A DNA stretch of 28,832 nucleotides from Chara braunii (lineage: Eukaryota; Streptophyta; Charophyceae; Charales; Characeae), in assembly GCA_003427395.1 (NCBI GenBank), contig BFEA01000278.1, forward strand, positions 1,710,871-1,739,702. Direction: 5' to 3'. The notes below the pieces were generated by a model. It was not told where the DNA came from. It did no database searches and saw nothing but the letters and a program-made list of their open reading frames with translations. This document shows, in pieces, positions 28,298-28,832 of this stretch; the stretch's first letter is position 1; every line of letters starts with the position of its first letter. The position numbers were made by a program, and so were the translations under genes.

Positions 28298-28832
28298 GAT
28301 TCGGTGTTTCGTTACCGAAACGCACTTCGGAATTTTCGGGATTTACTTAGTTAAATCCCGATGTTATATCCCCCTAAGATTCCGTGTTTCATTACCGAAA
28401 CACACTTCGGGGTTTTCGGGATTTACTTACTTAAATTCTAATGTTATATCCCCCTATGATTCGGTGTTTCGCTAGCGAAACGCACTTCAGGGTTTTCGGG
28501 ATTTACTTAGTTCTATCCCGATGTTATATCCCCCTAAGATTTGGTGCTTCGCTAGCAAAACGCACTTCGGGATTTTCGGGATTTACTTCGTTAAATCCCG
28601 ATGTTATATCCGCCTAAGATTCGGTGTTTCGTTACCGACACACACTTCAGGGTTTTCGGGATTCACTTACTTAAATCCTAATGTTATATCCCCCTATGAT
28701 TCGGTGTTTCGCTAGCGAAACGCACTTCGGGGTTTTCGGGATTTACGTAGTTCTATCCAGATGTTATATCCCCCTAAGATTCGGTGTTTCGCTAGCGAAA
28801 CGCACTTTGGGATTTTCGGGATTTACTTAGTT
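28298..28832. repeat. 80-bp satellite array with 240-bp higher-order pattern (continues past window)
   Basis: Monomers start with GATTCGGTGTTTCG-type sequence at 28298, 28378, 28458, 28538, 28618, 28698 and 28778, an exact 80-bp period. Variants fall in a three-step cycle A-B-C-A-B-C-A. A has GGATTTTCGGG or GGAATTTTCGGG; B has TTACCGA, CACACTTC, ACTTACTTAAAT and CCCCTAT; C has TTCTATCC and CCCCTAA. Each monomer has an inverted repeat GTTTCG-4-CGAAAC (perfect palindrome GTTTCGCTAGCGAAAC in three), and A-type copies add CGGGATTTA/TAAATCCCG. Confidence 0.95.

Noticed and set aside
28298-28832. CRISPR-like regular spacing
   Set aside because: The whole 80-bp unit is repeated with no variable spacers, and the context is eukaryotic; it is a satellite.

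Overview
The window looks like repeat-dense, gene-poor nuclear DNA from a streptophyte (green-plant lineage). No intact cellular protein-coding gene is supported. The evidence is decayed Ty3/gypsy-type and L1-type LINE retroelements, hAT-like non-autonomous elements, three satellite families, long microsatellites and a hammerhead ribozyme of the retrozyme kind. The wording of the integrase and reverse transcriptase remnants reminds me of charophyte-alga (Chara/Klebsormidium-like) retroelements. That is an unverified impression from memory, not a search result.

Layout. 1-3187: three copies of a GC-ended, AT-centred hAT-like element, two direct and one inverted. The inverted copy has an 8-bp target duplication, and the middle copy carries an 832-bp insert with 13-bp terminal inverted repeats. 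3188-3440: a 228-bp segment inside a short minisatellite that carries a complete type III hammerhead ribozyme core. 3441-3935: remnant of the hAT-like family. 4076-4383: a short open frame ending in a possible 5' splice site. 4384-6964: Ty3/gypsy remnant on the minus strand (reverse transcriptase C-terminus, RNase H, integrase, chromodomain-like tail), cut off inside its reverse transcriptase by satellite DNA. 6965-9815: one continuous 91/92-bp satellite array in three successive subfamilies, the last organised as a five-monomer 455-bp higher-order repeat. 9826-10000: GAA-rich tract. 10011-14587: pyrimidine-rich non-coding DNA with a diverged duplication offset by about 1.26 kb and recurring small hairpins. 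14588-17254: LTR-like non-coding DNA with 43-, 57- and 25-bp tandem repeats.

17255-22831: a plus-strand L1-type LINE with a decayed endonuclease, reverse transcriptase, zf-RVT knuckle and poly(A) tail. 22832-25362: microsatellites, a 338-bp and a 403-bp tandem duplication, and small hairpin (MITE-like) elements. 25363-28160: a second LINE of the same broad family on the minus strand, 5'-truncated, tail-to-tail with the first. 28298-28832: an 80-bp satellite with a three-monomer, 240-bp higher-order pattern, running off the window.

The features do not form a pathway. The window reads as nested transposition followed by satellite expansion, and most broken codons fit C-to-T/G-to-A decay of silenced DNA. 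The hammerhead ribozyme and the two satellite higher-order structures are the most informative signals.
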